From: Rivibacter sp049446155
GTDB lineage: Bacteria; Pseudomonadota; Gammaproteobacteria; Burkholderiales; Burkholderiaceae_C
Reading direction: 5' to 3'
Length of the DNA stretch: 64,000 nucleotides
Assembly (NCBI RefSeq): GCF_049446155.1
Contig: NZ_JBMSEE010000012.1
Coordinates: 1 to 64,000 of the forward strand
Part shown: piece by piece, positions 41,792 to 49,358 of the stretch
Layout of the letters: each line of letters begins with the position of its first letter
Position numbering within the stretch: the stretch's first letter is position 1
Notes under the pieces: generated by a model
What the model saw: only the letters and a program-made list of their open reading frames with translations
What the model was told of the DNA's origin: nothing
Database searches by the model: none
Position numbers and translations under genes: made by a program

Positions 41792-42761
41792 GGTCGATCG
41801 GGCCGAGGACCGCGTGCTGCTCGACGTCGTCCACGAAACCGGCTATCGCTACGCCAGCCCGGTCGAGCTGTCGCAGCACATCGCCCATTTGCGTCCGCGC
41901 GAGGACGCGTGCTGCCAGCGTCTGCTCGGCTTCGAGATGAGCGTGGACCCGCCGCCCAGCCACCACGCCAGCGACGTCGACGGCTTCGGCAACCATCGCG
42001 CGGTGTTCTCGATGGCCTACGCGCACGACCACCTGCTGGTGCGCGCGACCAGCCGCGTCGAGGTGCGACCGCAGCCGCCGCTCGACGCCTCGCCGCCGTG
42101 GGAGCTGGCGCGCGAGCGCTGGCGCTTTCGCGCCGGCGCCGCCTACGACGAGGCGGCCGCGTTTCGATTTGCCTCGCCGCAGGTCGGCGCCGCGGCGCTG
42201 GCCGATCCCGGACTGCGCGCCTTCGCGCTGGCCTCGTTCACGCCCGGGCGGGCCCTGCACGAGGCGGCGACCGAGCTGATGCACCGGGTGCACGCGGCGA
42301 TCCGCTACGTGCCGCAAAGCACTACCGTCAGCACGCCGGTGCTGGAGGTGTTCGCGCAGCGCCGCGGCGTCTGCCAGGACCAGGCGCACCTGATGATCGC
42401 GCTGCTGCGCTCGCTGGGGCTCGCGGCGCGCTACGTCAGCGGCTACCTTCGCACCGAGCCGGCCGGCGCGCCACCGCGCCTGCTGGGCGCCGACGCCTCG
42501 CACGCCTGGGTGGCCCTGGCCTGCCCGGCGGCCAGCGGCGGGGACGGCAGCGCCGAAGCGGTGCGCTGGCTCGAACTGGACGCCACCAACGACCGGCTCG
42601 CCGGCACCGATCACGTGCGCGTGGCCTGGGGGCGCGACTTCACCGACGTGACGCCGCTGGCCGGCGTGATCCGCGGCGGCGGCGCGCACACCCTCTCGGT
42701 GCGTGTGAGCACTCAGGAAGTGCCCCAGGCCATGCACCCGATGGGCACAATCCCTGCATAG
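41784..42761 (+). CDS. Transglutaminase-like cysteine protease
   Basis: This is a 325-aa protein with a bacterial transglutaminase N-terminal beta domain (VLLDVVHETGYRYASPVELSQHIAHLRPR, residues about 10-100) and a transglutaminase-like core. The triad is Cys197 (RRGVCQDQAH), His240 (DASHAWVALA) and Asp266 (LELDATND). No signal peptide is visible, so it is probably cytoplasmic. In this cluster type it is proposed to act as a peptidase or amidase paired with the ATP-grasp ligases. The ATG at 41784 overlaps the previous gene by 8 nt. Conservation of all catalytic residues contrasts with the degenerate look of the fused ATP-grasp partner. Confidence 0.92.
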   Translation: MPEVDRAEDRVLLDVVHETGYRYASPVELSQHIAHLRPREDACCQRLLGFEMSVDPPPSHHASDVDGFGNHRAVFSMAYAHDHLLVRATSRVEVRPQPPLDASPPWELARERWRFRAGAAYDEAAAFRFASPQVGAAALADPGLRAFALASFTPGRALHEAATELMHRVHAAIRYVPQSTTVSTPVLEVFAQRRGVCQDQAHLMIALLRSLGLAARYVSGYLRTEPAGAPPRLLGADASHAWVALACPAASGGDGSAEAVRWLELDATNDRLAGTDHVRVAWGRDFTDVTPLAGVIRGGGAHTLSVRVSTQEVPQAMHPMGTIPA

Positions 42762-42784
42762 CCCCGGCATCCTCGTTCAGCACC

Positions 42785-44227
42785 ATGACGAAGTCACATC
42801 CCTACGACGAGATGCACGCCAGCAGCGCGCGGGTGCGCGAGCACTACGCGTCGTACGACCGCTGGCTCGCCAAGCAGCCGCGCGAGCTGATGAAGAGCCG
42901 GCGCGAGGAGGCGGAGGTGATCTTCCGCCGCGTGGGCATCACCTTCGCCGTCTACGGCGCCAAGGACGAAGACGGCGCCGGCACCGAGCGGCTGATCCCC
43001 TTCGACCTGATCCCGCGCATCATCCCGGCCGCCGAGTGGCGCGAGATGGAGCGCGGGCTCAAGCAGCGCGTGACTGCGCTCAACCGCTTCCTGCACGACG
43101 TCTACCACGGCCAGGAGATCCTCAAGGCCGGCGTGATCCCGCCCGAGCAGGTGATGGCCAACGCGCAGTTCCGGCCCGAGATGATGAACGTCGACGTGCC
43201 GTTCGACGTCTACTCGCACATCGCCGGCATCGACATCGTGCGCGCCGGCCAGCCCGACGGCAGCGGCACCTACTACGTGCTCGAGGACAACCTGCGCGTA
43301 CCCAGCGGCGTGAGCTACATGCTCGAGAACCGCAAGATGCTGATGCGGCTGTTCCCCGAGCTGTTCTCGCAGCATCGCGTCGCGCCGGTCGCGCACTACC
43401 CCGACCTGCTGCTCGACACGCTGCGCGCGGTCGCGCCGGTGGGCGTCAACGATCCGACCGTGGTGGTGCTGACGCCCGGCATGTACAACTCGGCCTACTT
43501 CGAGCACGCCTTCCTCGCGCAGCAGATGGGCGTGGAGCTGGTCGAGGGCGCGGACCTGTTCGTCAAGGACGGCTTCGTCTACATGCGCACGACGCAGGGG
43601 CCGCGCCGCGTCGACGTGATCTACCGCCGCGTCGACGATGACTTCCTCGATCCGCTGGCCTTCCGCAAGGACTCGACCCTGGGCTGTGCCGGCCTGCTCG
43701 ACGTCTACCGCGCCGGCAACGTGACGCTGTCCAACGGCATCGGCACCGGGGTCGCCGACGACAAGTCGATCTACCCCTATGTGCCCAAGATGATCGAGTT
43801 CTACCTTGGCGAGAAGCCCATCCTGCAGAACGTGCCGACCTACCTGTGCCGCGAGGACGAGGACCTCAAGTACGTGCTGGCGCACCTGGGCGAGCTGGTC
43901 GTCAAGGAGGTGCACGGCGCCGGCGGCTACGGCATGCTGGTCGGCCCGGCCGCGAGCAAGGCCGAGATCGAGGCCTTCCGCGCCCAGCTGGTCGCCAACC
44001 CGACCAACTACATCGCGCAGCCGACGCTGAGCCTGTCGACCTGCCCGACCTTTGTCGAGTCGGGCGTCGCGCCGAGGCACATCGACCTGCGGCCCTTCGT
44101 GCTGTCGGGCAAGACGGTGCAGATGGTGCCGGGCGGGCTGACGCGCGTGGCGCTGAAGGAAGGGTCTCTGGTCGTCAACTCCTCCCAGGGGGGCGGCACC
44201 AAGGACACCTGGGTGCTCGAAGCATGA
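42785..44227 (+). CDS. Circularly permuted ATP-grasp type peptide ligase
   Basis: This 480-aa stand-alone protein of the circularly permuted ATP-grasp family (formerly DUF404/DUF407) carries all expected sites. These are the acidic loop VLEDNLRVPSGVSYMLENR (Glu167, Asp168, Asn169), YNSAYFEHAFLAQQMGVELVEGADL, the Lys374-containing ELVVKEVHGAGGYGMLVGP, and PGGLTRVALKEGSLVVNSSQGGG near the end. It is predicted to use ATP to form an amide bond between a carboxylate and an amine. It follows the transglutaminase gene by 23 nt and is followed by a stand-alone alpha-E gene after a 100-nt spacer with a palindromic repeat. Confidence 0.93.
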   Translation: MTKSHPYDEMHASSARVREHYASYDRWLAKQPRELMKSRREEAEVIFRRVGITFAVYGAKDEDGAGTERLIPFDLIPRIIPAAEWREMERGLKQRVTALNRFLHDVYHGQEILKAGVIPPEQVMANAQFRPEMMNVDVPFDVYSHIAGIDIVRAGQPDGSGTYYVLEDNLRVPSGVSYMLENRKMLMRLFPELFSQHRVAPVAHYPDLLLDTLRAVAPVGVNDPTVVVLTPGMYNSAYFEHAFLAQQMGVELVEGADLFVKDGFVYMRTTQGPRRVDVIYRRVDDDFLDPLAFRKDSTLGCAGLLDVYRAGNVTLSNGIGTGVADDKSIYPYVPKMIEFYLGEKPILQNVPTYLCREDEDLKYVLAHLGELVVKEVHGAGGYGMLVGPAASKAEIEAFRAQLVANPTNYIAQPTLSLSTCPTFVESGVAPRHIDLRPFVLSGKTVQMVPGGLTRVALKEGSLVVNSSQGGGTKDTWVLEA

Positions 44228-44228
44228 G

Positions 44229-44311
44229 TGCCCCCACGCTCACTGCGTTCGCTGCCCCCCGAGGGGACCGGCCGGCCTTGGGGCGGCCCGGCGGCCGGCC
44301 GGGCGCGGTTG
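44229..44311 (+). repeat. Palindromic extragenic repeat, family B, copy 2
   Basis: It begins TGCCCCCACGCTCACTGC 1 nt after the ATP-grasp stop codon. It contains the hairpin GCCCCCCGAGGGG and the CTTGGGGCGGCCC block, then a GGCCGGCCGGG stretch. It separates two genes of one apparent operon. Confidence 0.75.
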
Positions 44312-44327
44312 AAGGGAGACTCTGAAA

Positions 44328-45284
44328 ATGCTTTCGCGCACCGCCGACCACCTGTTCTGGATGGCCCGCTACACCGAGCGCGCGGAGAACACCGCCCGCA
44401 TGCTCGACGTGAACTACCAGACCGCGCTGCTGCCGCAGTCGAGCGAGGCGGCCGAGCAGGGCTGGCGCGGCCTGCTGTCGATCTCCGAGCTGACGCACGA
44501 CTTCAAGCGCAAGCACGACCGGATCACGCCGGCCGCGGTGATGGAGTTCATGGTCAGCGACGAGTCCAATCCCTCGTCGATCCATTCCTGCCTGCGCGCG
44601 GCGCGCGAGAACGCGCGCGCGGTGCGCGGCGCGCTGACCACCGAGGTCTGGGAGACCGCCAACACGACCTGGCTGGAGTTCAAGCGCCTGCTCGCCAGCG
44701 GCGCCTTCCAGCGCGATCCGGGCGAGTTCTTCGAGTGGGTCAAGTTCCGCTCGCACCTCTCGCGCGGGGTCACGCTGGGCACCATGCTGCAGGACGAGGC
44801 CTTTCACTTCCTGCGCATCGGCACCTTCCTCGAGCGCGCCGACAACACCGCGCGCCTGCTCGACGTGAAATACCACGCCGCCAACAGCGAGTTCTTCGGT
44901 GCCGGCCAGCAGCGAGACCAGCTCGAGGTCGACTTCTATCACTGGAGCGCGGTGCTGCGCTCGGTGTCCGGCTTCGAGGTCTACCGCAAGGTCTACCGCA
45001 ACGTGATCCGCCCGGAGAAGGTGGCCGAGCTGCTGATCCTGCGGCCGGACATGCCGCGCTCATTGCTGGCCTGCCTGAACGAGTTGTGCGCCAACCTCGG
45101 CACGGTGGGCAACGAGCAAAGCCACGAGACCTTGCGGCGTTGCGGGCGGCTGCGCTCTGATCTTCAGTACGGCCGCATCGACGAGATCCTCGCGACCGGC
45201 CTGCACGCCTTCCTGACGCAGTTCCTGGACCGCGTGAACGACCTCGGCCGCGGCATCAGCCGCGACTTCCTCGTCGCGGCCTGA
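44328..45284 (+). CDS. Stand-alone alpha-E domain protein (DUF403)
   Basis: This is a 318-aa, all-alpha protein of the alpha-E family, always found with circularly permuted ATP-grasp and transglutaminase-like proteins. It opens MLSRTADHLFWMARYTERAENTARML, closely matching the alpha-E half of the upstream fusion (SRTAENLFWMGRYTERTEH). The motif FLRIGTFLERADNTARLLDVKY in the middle repeats this ERA.NTAR pattern, as is usual. The biochemical role is unknown; it may be a partner or a substrate carrier of the ligase. A gaaggg-type site precedes the ATG at 44328. It ends the cluster. Confidence 0.92.
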   Translation: MLSRTADHLFWMARYTERAENTARMLDVNYQTALLPQSSEAAEQGWRGLLSISELTHDFKRKHDRITPAAVMEFMVSDESNPSSIHSCLRAARENARAVRGALTTEVWETANTTWLEFKRLLASGAFQRDPGEFFEWVKFRSHLSRGVTLGTMLQDEAFHFLRIGTFLERADNTARLLDVKYHAANSEFFGAGQQRDQLEVDFYHWSAVLRSVSGFEVYRKVYRNVIRPEKVAELLILRPDMPRSLLACLNELCANLGTVGNEQSHETLRRCGRLRSDLQYGRIDEILATGLHAFLTQFLDRVNDLGRGISRDFLVAA

Positions 45285-45287
45285 ACG

Positions 45288-45366
45288 ACGCCCCCACGCT
45301 TGCGGCTTTGCCGCTGCGCTGCCCCGAGGGGGCTGGCCGGGATTGGGCCGGCCCGGCGCCCGGCCG
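45288..45366 (+). repeat. Palindromic extragenic repeat, family B, copy 3
   Basis: It begins CGCCCCCACGCTTGCGG 3 nt after the alpha-E stop codon. It has the CTGCCCCGAGGGGGC hairpin and a TTGGGCCGGCCC block. It lies between convergent genes. Confidence 0.7.
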
Positions 45367-45385
45367 TCCGCCGTCTGCCGTCCGG

Positions 45386-45682
45386 TTAACGGCGCAACGG
45401 CGCGGGTCGGCTCGCGTCGGGGAAGGGCGCGTCCTGCTCGTCGAGCGCGGCTTCCCATTCGCCCCAGGTGCTGTCTTGCACCTCCAGGCCGTCGAGCTCG
45501 CTTTCGGTGGCCTCCTCGGCATCGGCCTCGGACGTCGGTGCCGGCGGTTGCAGCTCGTTCGAGGGAGACGGGGACGGAGCAGGGGCGCCGACGAGTTCCT
45601 GCATCAGCAGCGCTGCCAGGTTGTTCTCCGCCGCGGCGACCGCGGGGTCTGGCAACGGCATGGGTCGCGATCGCTTGCTCAT
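45386..45682 (-). CDS. Hypothetical acidic protein (98 aa)
   Basis: I do not recognise this protein. It has a basic start (MSKRSRPMPLP), a short helix (DPAVAAAENNLAALLMQELVG), a Pro/Ser-rich linker and a strongly acidic stretch (EADAEEATESELDGLEVQDSTWGEWEAALDEQD). It looks disordered and could be a partner-binding peptide. It is the next gene downstream of the GspE-like ATPase (195 nt apart) on the same strand. A longer frame from an ATG at 45784 exists, but the added 34 residues look like leader DNA. The 195-nt spacer holds no other ORF. Confidence 0.55.
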   Translation of the reverse strand: MSKRSRPMPLPDPAVAAAENNLAALLMQELVGAPAPSPSPSNELQPPAPTSEADAEEATESELDGLEVQDSTWGEWEAALDEQDAPFPDASRPAPLRR

Positions 45683-45877
45683 GTCGATGAATGCCGGGCA
45701 CGACGCTCGTGCGGCGCGGACGATGGCCTGCAACGTCCCGCATTGTGAAGGGATCAGGCCAAAAGAGCGACGGATGCAGTCCATCGCGGGCCGCCGATCG
45801 TGGCATGCCGACCACGCGTCCGAAGAATCCCGCGGCTGCGGGCCTCGTTCGGCGGGCGCGACGGACCGTGCGCGAGC

Positions 45878-48349
45878 TCAGACGTTGCTGGTCGCGCGCA
45901 CCTCGTCGATCGTCGTCAGGCCTTGCAGCACCTTGTCGATGCCGTCCTGGCGCAAGGTGGCCATGCCTTCGGCCAACGCGCAGCGCTGCAGCTCCTCGGC
46001 ACGCGCGCCGGTCTGGATGAGTCGGCGCAGCGGGCGGCTGATCGGCATCAGCTCGTGGATGCCGGTGCGTCCGGCGAAGCCGGTGCCGTTGCAGTGGGGG
46101 CAGCCCGGACTTTCGAAGCGGCGCAGCCGGCCGTCGCGGCCGTGCGCGGCGAGCCAGCGCAGGCGCTGCGGCTCGCGCGCGGTGGCGGCCTCGTCGGGTG
46201 GCAGCACCGACAGGTCGTCGTCGAGCAGTTCGTCGACCTCGGCCTCGGTCATCGGTCGCTCTGTGCGGCACGAGGGGCACAGCTTGCGCACCAGGCGCTG
46301 CGCGACCACCAGCAGCAGCGCGTCGGCGAAGTTGAACGGGTCCATGCCCATGTCGAGCAGCCGCGTCACCGTCTCGGGCGCGCTGTTGGTGTGCAGCGTC
46401 GAGAGCACCAGGTGGCCGGTCAGCGAGGCTTCGATCGCAGTGCGCGCGGTCTCGCGGTCGCGCACCTCGCCGACCATGATCACGTCCGGGTCGGCGCGCA
46501 GGAAGGCGCGCAGCGCCTTCTCGAAGGTCCAGTCGATCTTGGCGTTGACCTGCACCTGGCGCAGGCCCGGCTGCGTGATCTCGATCGGGTCCTCGGCGGT
46601 CCAGATCTTCCGCTCGGGCACGTTGATGTGGCTGAGCGCCGAGTGCAGCGTGGTGGTCTTGCCCGAGCCGGTCGGGCCGACGCACAGCACCAGGCCGTAG
46701 GGCCGCTCGACCGCCGACTTCAGCCGCGCGACGTTGACCTCGTTCATGCCCAGGCGGTCCAGCGGCACCGGCCGCGCCGAGGTGAGCAGGCGCATCACCA
46801 CATCTTCCAGGCCGTTGGCGGTGGGGATCGTGGCGACGCGCAGTTCGACGCGATGCGCGGCCGAGAACTTGGCGAAGTTGATCTTGCCGTCCTGCGGCTT
46901 GCGGCGCTCGGAGATGTCGAGGTCGCACATGATCTTCAGTCGACCGATCAGCGCGGCACGGTAGGTGTGCGGCAGCTCCAGGTAGGGCCGCAACTGGCCG
47001 TCCTTGCGAAAGCGGATCTTGACCTTCTGCCGCCCCGCGTGGCTCTCGATGTGGATGTCGCTCACGCCTTGCTGGATGGCTTCGACGATCATCGTGTTGA
47101 CCAGCCGCACCAGCGAGTTGTCGCTTTGCTCGATGGCCTGCTCGTCGTCGGCGCGTTCGGCGCCTTCGCGCTCGAGGTGCTCGATCAGCTTGCCGGCGTC
47201 CCAGGTCTGGACCTCGGCCGCGGCGGTGTCGACCTCGGCGCCGATGCGCGCATAGGCCTCGGCCAGCGTCGTGGCGAGTTCCGGCTGGCGCGCCAGCACG
47301 GGCACGGCCTTGCATTGCGTGGCGAACTCGATCTGCTCCACCGACTGCCGCCGGCTCGGGTCCTCCAGCGCGACGACGATGGTGCCGTCGCGCAGCAGCA
47401 GCGGCAGCGCTCCCGCGCGCGCGGCCACGCTGTAGGGCAGCTTGCGTAGCGCCTCGGGCTCGATCGGAAAGGCCACCACGTCGACCAGCGGGTAGCCCAT
47501 CTTGCGTGCCAGCGCGGTCTGGAGGTCCTGGCGCGAGATGCGACCCAGGCGCACCAGCAGCTCGCCGATCGGCACGCTGCGGTCGGCCTTCTGCTGCTCC
47601 AGCGCCTCGTCGAGCTGCGCCGACGTCACCAGGCCCAGCGCGACCAGCGCTTCGCCGATGCGCACCATCGGCATCCGGCCCTGCTGCTCGATCGCGGTGA
47701 CGAGCTGCTCGGGCGTGACCACTTGGCGCGCCAGCAGCAGGTCGCCGAGCCTGCGCTCGCGCAGGCGCTGCTGCTCCTGCGCGGCCTGCTCGACGGCCTC
47801 TGCGCTGGTGGCGCGCGCGGCCACAAGAAGTTCGCCCACCCGCGGGCCGACCTCGAACGCGGCGATCTGCTCGCGCGGCACGAACAGGCGCGTCACGCGG
47901 CCCGCGGCGCAATCGGTCACGGGCGGGAACAGGAACAGGCCCGCGGGCGTCTCGACGTGGCCGACGGTTTCGCCACGGCGCTCGCCGCCGTCGATGAGCT
48001 TGAGGCGAAACGCGCTGCAGGGACGGTGGTCCAGCAGCCGGGCATGCGGGTCGGGGGCCGCCGCGCTGCGCGGCGCCACCGGGTCGGTGAGGGTGAGCGT
48101 GCGGAACTGGCCGAAGCGCAGGGTCACGGTCGTGCGCGCCTTCGGCAGCTGCACGTTGGCGAATCCCTGCAACGGCTCGAACTGGATCAGCTGGCCCTGG
48201 GCGCAATGGCCGTTGACGCCCTCGAACTGGCAGGCTTGCGGGCCGGCGGCCGGGCGATCCGGCGCATAGGCGGCGAACGGCGGTGTGGGCCACGCCCAGG
48301 CGTCACCGGCGGCGAGCTCGGCGGGTGCAGGCGTGGACAGGTCGCTCAT
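45878..48349 (-). CDS. GspE/PilB-type secretion ATPase with four MshEN-like repeats
   Basis: This is an 823-aa hexameric traffic ATPase. Residues 1-165 are a beta-rich region I cannot place. Residues 170-283 hold four tandem 24-residue MshEN-like motifs starting at 170, 200, 230 and 260 (for example RIGEALVALGLVTSAQLDEA). Then follows the catalytic core: GPTGSGKTTT (Walker A), ERKIWTAEDPIEI (Asp box), VIMVGEVRDRETA (Walker B), LSTLHTNSA (His box), and a zinc site CPSC...CPHC. The MshEN module binds c-di-GMP in MshE. It may power a pilus or type II-like machine, but no other assembly gene is adjacent. A 98-aa gene follows; an anti-sigma-like gene lies 93 nt upstream. Confidence 0.9.
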   Translation of the reverse strand: MSDLSTPAPAELAAGDAWAWPTPPFAAYAPDRPAAGPQACQFEGVNGHCAQGQLIQFEPLQGFANVQLPKARTTVTLRFGQFRTLTLTDPVAPRSAAAPDPHARLLDHRPCSAFRLKLIDGGERRGETVGHVETPAGLFLFPPVTDCAAGRVTRLFVPREQIAAFEVGPRVGELLVAARATSAEAVEQAAQEQQRLRERRLGDLLLARQVVTPEQLVTAIEQQGRMPMVRIGEALVALGLVTSAQLDEALEQQKADRSVPIGELLVRLGRISRQDLQTALARKMGYPLVDVVAFPIEPEALRKLPYSVAARAGALPLLLRDGTIVVALEDPSRRQSVEQIEFATQCKAVPVLARQPELATTLAEAYARIGAEVDTAAAEVQTWDAGKLIEHLEREGAERADDEQAIEQSDNSLVRLVNTMIVEAIQQGVSDIHIESHAGRQKVKIRFRKDGQLRPYLELPHTYRAALIGRLKIMCDLDISERRKPQDGKINFAKFSAAHRVELRVATIPTANGLEDVVMRLLTSARPVPLDRLGMNEVNVARLKSAVERPYGLVLCVGPTGSGKTTTLHSALSHINVPERKIWTAEDPIEITQPGLRQVQVNAKIDWTFEKALRAFLRADPDVIMVGEVRDRETARTAIEASLTGHLVLSTLHTNSAPETVTRLLDMGMDPFNFADALLLVVAQRLVRKLCPSCRTERPMTEAEVDELLDDDLSVLPPDEAATAREPQRLRWLAAHGRDGRLRRFESPGCPHCNGTGFAGRTGIHELMPISRPLRRLIQTGARAEELQRCALAEGMATLRQDGIDKVLQGLTTIDEVRATSNV

Positions 48350-48442
48350 GCGGGAATCATCGGCCGATACGCGCGCAGCTTGAGTCCCCTGAACGTGGTC
48401 CGGCCGACGAAGAAGGCGCCGGCGCGGCCGTGGCCGGCCGGC

Positions 48443-48649
48443 TCAATCGTCCGCAGGACGCTCCACGTAGCCGCGCCAGCGGTCCATCGCGCGGTCCATC
48501 AGCTCGATCTGGCGCGCGAAGCGCGGGCAGGCGTCGCACGCCGCCAGATGCAGGCGCAGCACCAGCCGCGTGCCCAGCGGCAGCTCGCGATCGAGCCTCG
48601 CCGTGATCAGGCGGGCCGATTCCTGGCAGCTGATGCGAAAGAACTTCAT
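48443..48649 (-). CDS. Small zinc-finger anti-sigma-like protein
   Basis: This is a 68-aa soluble protein with a zinc-binding pattern Cys8 ... His34-x3-Cys38-x2-Cys41 (HLAACDACPRF), as in zf-HC2 anti-sigma domains. There is no membrane helix, so it would be a cytoplasmic sensor that may release the sigma factor when its cysteines bind metal or are oxidised. The ATG at 48649 overlaps the sigma gene stop by 4 nt (ATGA), the standard arrangement for an ECF sigma/anti-sigma pair. It probably responds to copper or thiol stress, given the bufferin operon across the divergent promoter; that is inference. Confidence 0.8.
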   Translation of the reverse strand: MKFFRISCQESARLITARLDRELPLGTRLVLRLHLAACDACPRFARQIELMDRAMDRWRGYVERPADD

Positions 48650-49209
48650 TGACGTGCGCCGAACCAGTTGAGCTGCAGGCATTCGCGCAGCCGCAGCCGC
48701 GCACGGTGCAGCATCACCCACAGGTTGGTCGAGGTAATGCCCAGCTCCTTACAGATCTCGTCGGTCTCGAGTTCCAGCCACTCGCGCATCAGGAACACGC
48801 GGCCGAGCTGGTTGGGCAGCTTCTCGACGCAGGCGTCGAGCACCACGACGAACTGGCGCTCGCCGAGGCTGGCTTCGGGATTGCCCCAGTCGGCCGGCAG
48901 CTCGGCGAAGTGGCCGGTGGCGTCGAACAGCGCGTTCTCGAGGGCCTCGCTGCCGTCCTCGTCGGTGTCGCAGGCCAGGCGCGTCTCGCGCGTCTGGCGG
49001 CGCAGCTGGTCGACGATCTTGTGCTTGAGGATGCCGATCAGCCAGGTCAGCGGCTGCGCGCGTCCGGCAAAGGCCTCGGGCTTCTCCAGCGCGGCCAGCA
49101 GCGTCTCCGAGACCGCGTCCTCGGCCCAGGCGTCGTTGCGCAGCTGCATGCGCGCGTAGCGCAGCAGCCGCGGCCGGAAGGCATCGAGCGAAGCGGTGGC
49201 GGGACTCAT
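48646..49209 (-). CDS. ECF-type RNA polymerase sigma factor
   Basis: This is a 187-aa group 4 sigma factor. Region 2 is FRPRLLRYARMQLRNDAWAEDAVSETLLAALEKPEAF with the -10 binding segment PLTWLIGILKHKIVDQLRRQ. Region 4 is LPNQLGRVFLMREWLELETDEICKELGIT with the helix-turn-helix TSTNLWVMLHRARLRLRECL for the -35 element. The linker (about 80-130) is acidic. The ATG at 49209 is preferred over 49341, whose extension is unlike any sigma factor. It is transcribed divergently from the bufferin genes and coupled to its own small anti-sigma gene. Autoregulation and control of the bufferin operon are likely. Confidence 0.9.
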   Translation of the reverse strand: MSPATASLDAFRPRLLRYARMQLRNDAWAEDAVSETLLAALEKPEAFAGRAQPLTWLIGILKHKIVDQLRRQTRETRLACDTDEDGSEALENALFDATGHFAELPADWGNPEASLGERQFVVVLDACVEKLPNQLGRVFLMREWLELETDEICKELGITSTNLWVMLHRARLRLRECLQLNWFGARQ

Positions 49210-49233
49210 CGGCAGGAATCTTCGATGCGCGAG

Positions 49234-49260
49234 TGTAAGGACCGCGCGCTGGTCCCGACA
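49234..49260. promoter_or_regulatory. Inverted repeat in the divergent sigma/bufferin region
   Basis: Two 10-nt arms, TGTAAGGACC and GGTCCCGACA, match as an inverted repeat at 8 of 10 positions around a 7-nt spacer. It lies 25 nt upstream of the sigma gene and 98 nt upstream of the bufferin precursor gene. TGTAA also resembles ECF -35 elements. It could be an operator or a back-to-back promoter. Confidence 0.45.
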
Positions 49261-49309
49261 CACCGGCATCGGCGCGTGCACCGCTTGCCTTGCGGGCCAC
49301 GCGGCGATG

Positions 49310-49331
49310 CCGCGGTGCACCGGCACCGCGG
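49310..49331 (+). other. Hairpin in the bufferin leader
   Basis: A perfect 9-bp stem CCGCGGTGC / GCACCGCGG with loop ACCG ends 27 nt before the ATG of the precursor gene. It may lie in the mRNA leader and affect stability or translation. It has no T-run and so is not an intrinsic terminator. Confidence 0.45.
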
Positions 49332-49358
49332 TGCCCATCAACGATTCAGGAGCCAGAC

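Noticed and set aside
45683..45877. N-terminal extension of the 98-aa acidic protein (start at 45784)
   Set aside because: The added residues include hydrophobic and Cys-rich leader-like codons unlike the rest, and a promoter for the gene would need this space; left as non-coding.
45060..48293. A 1077-codon minus-strand frame across the secretion ATPase region
   Set aside because: It is a frame-shifted shadow of the ATPase gene with Arg/Ala-rich, repeat-like sequence, and it runs on into the alpha-E gene.
49290..49358. Longer start for the bufferin precursor (ATG-like codon at 49290)
   Set aside because: The extra residues (RATRRCRGAP) precede and would spoil the signal peptide; the ATG at 49359 has a proper ribosome site.
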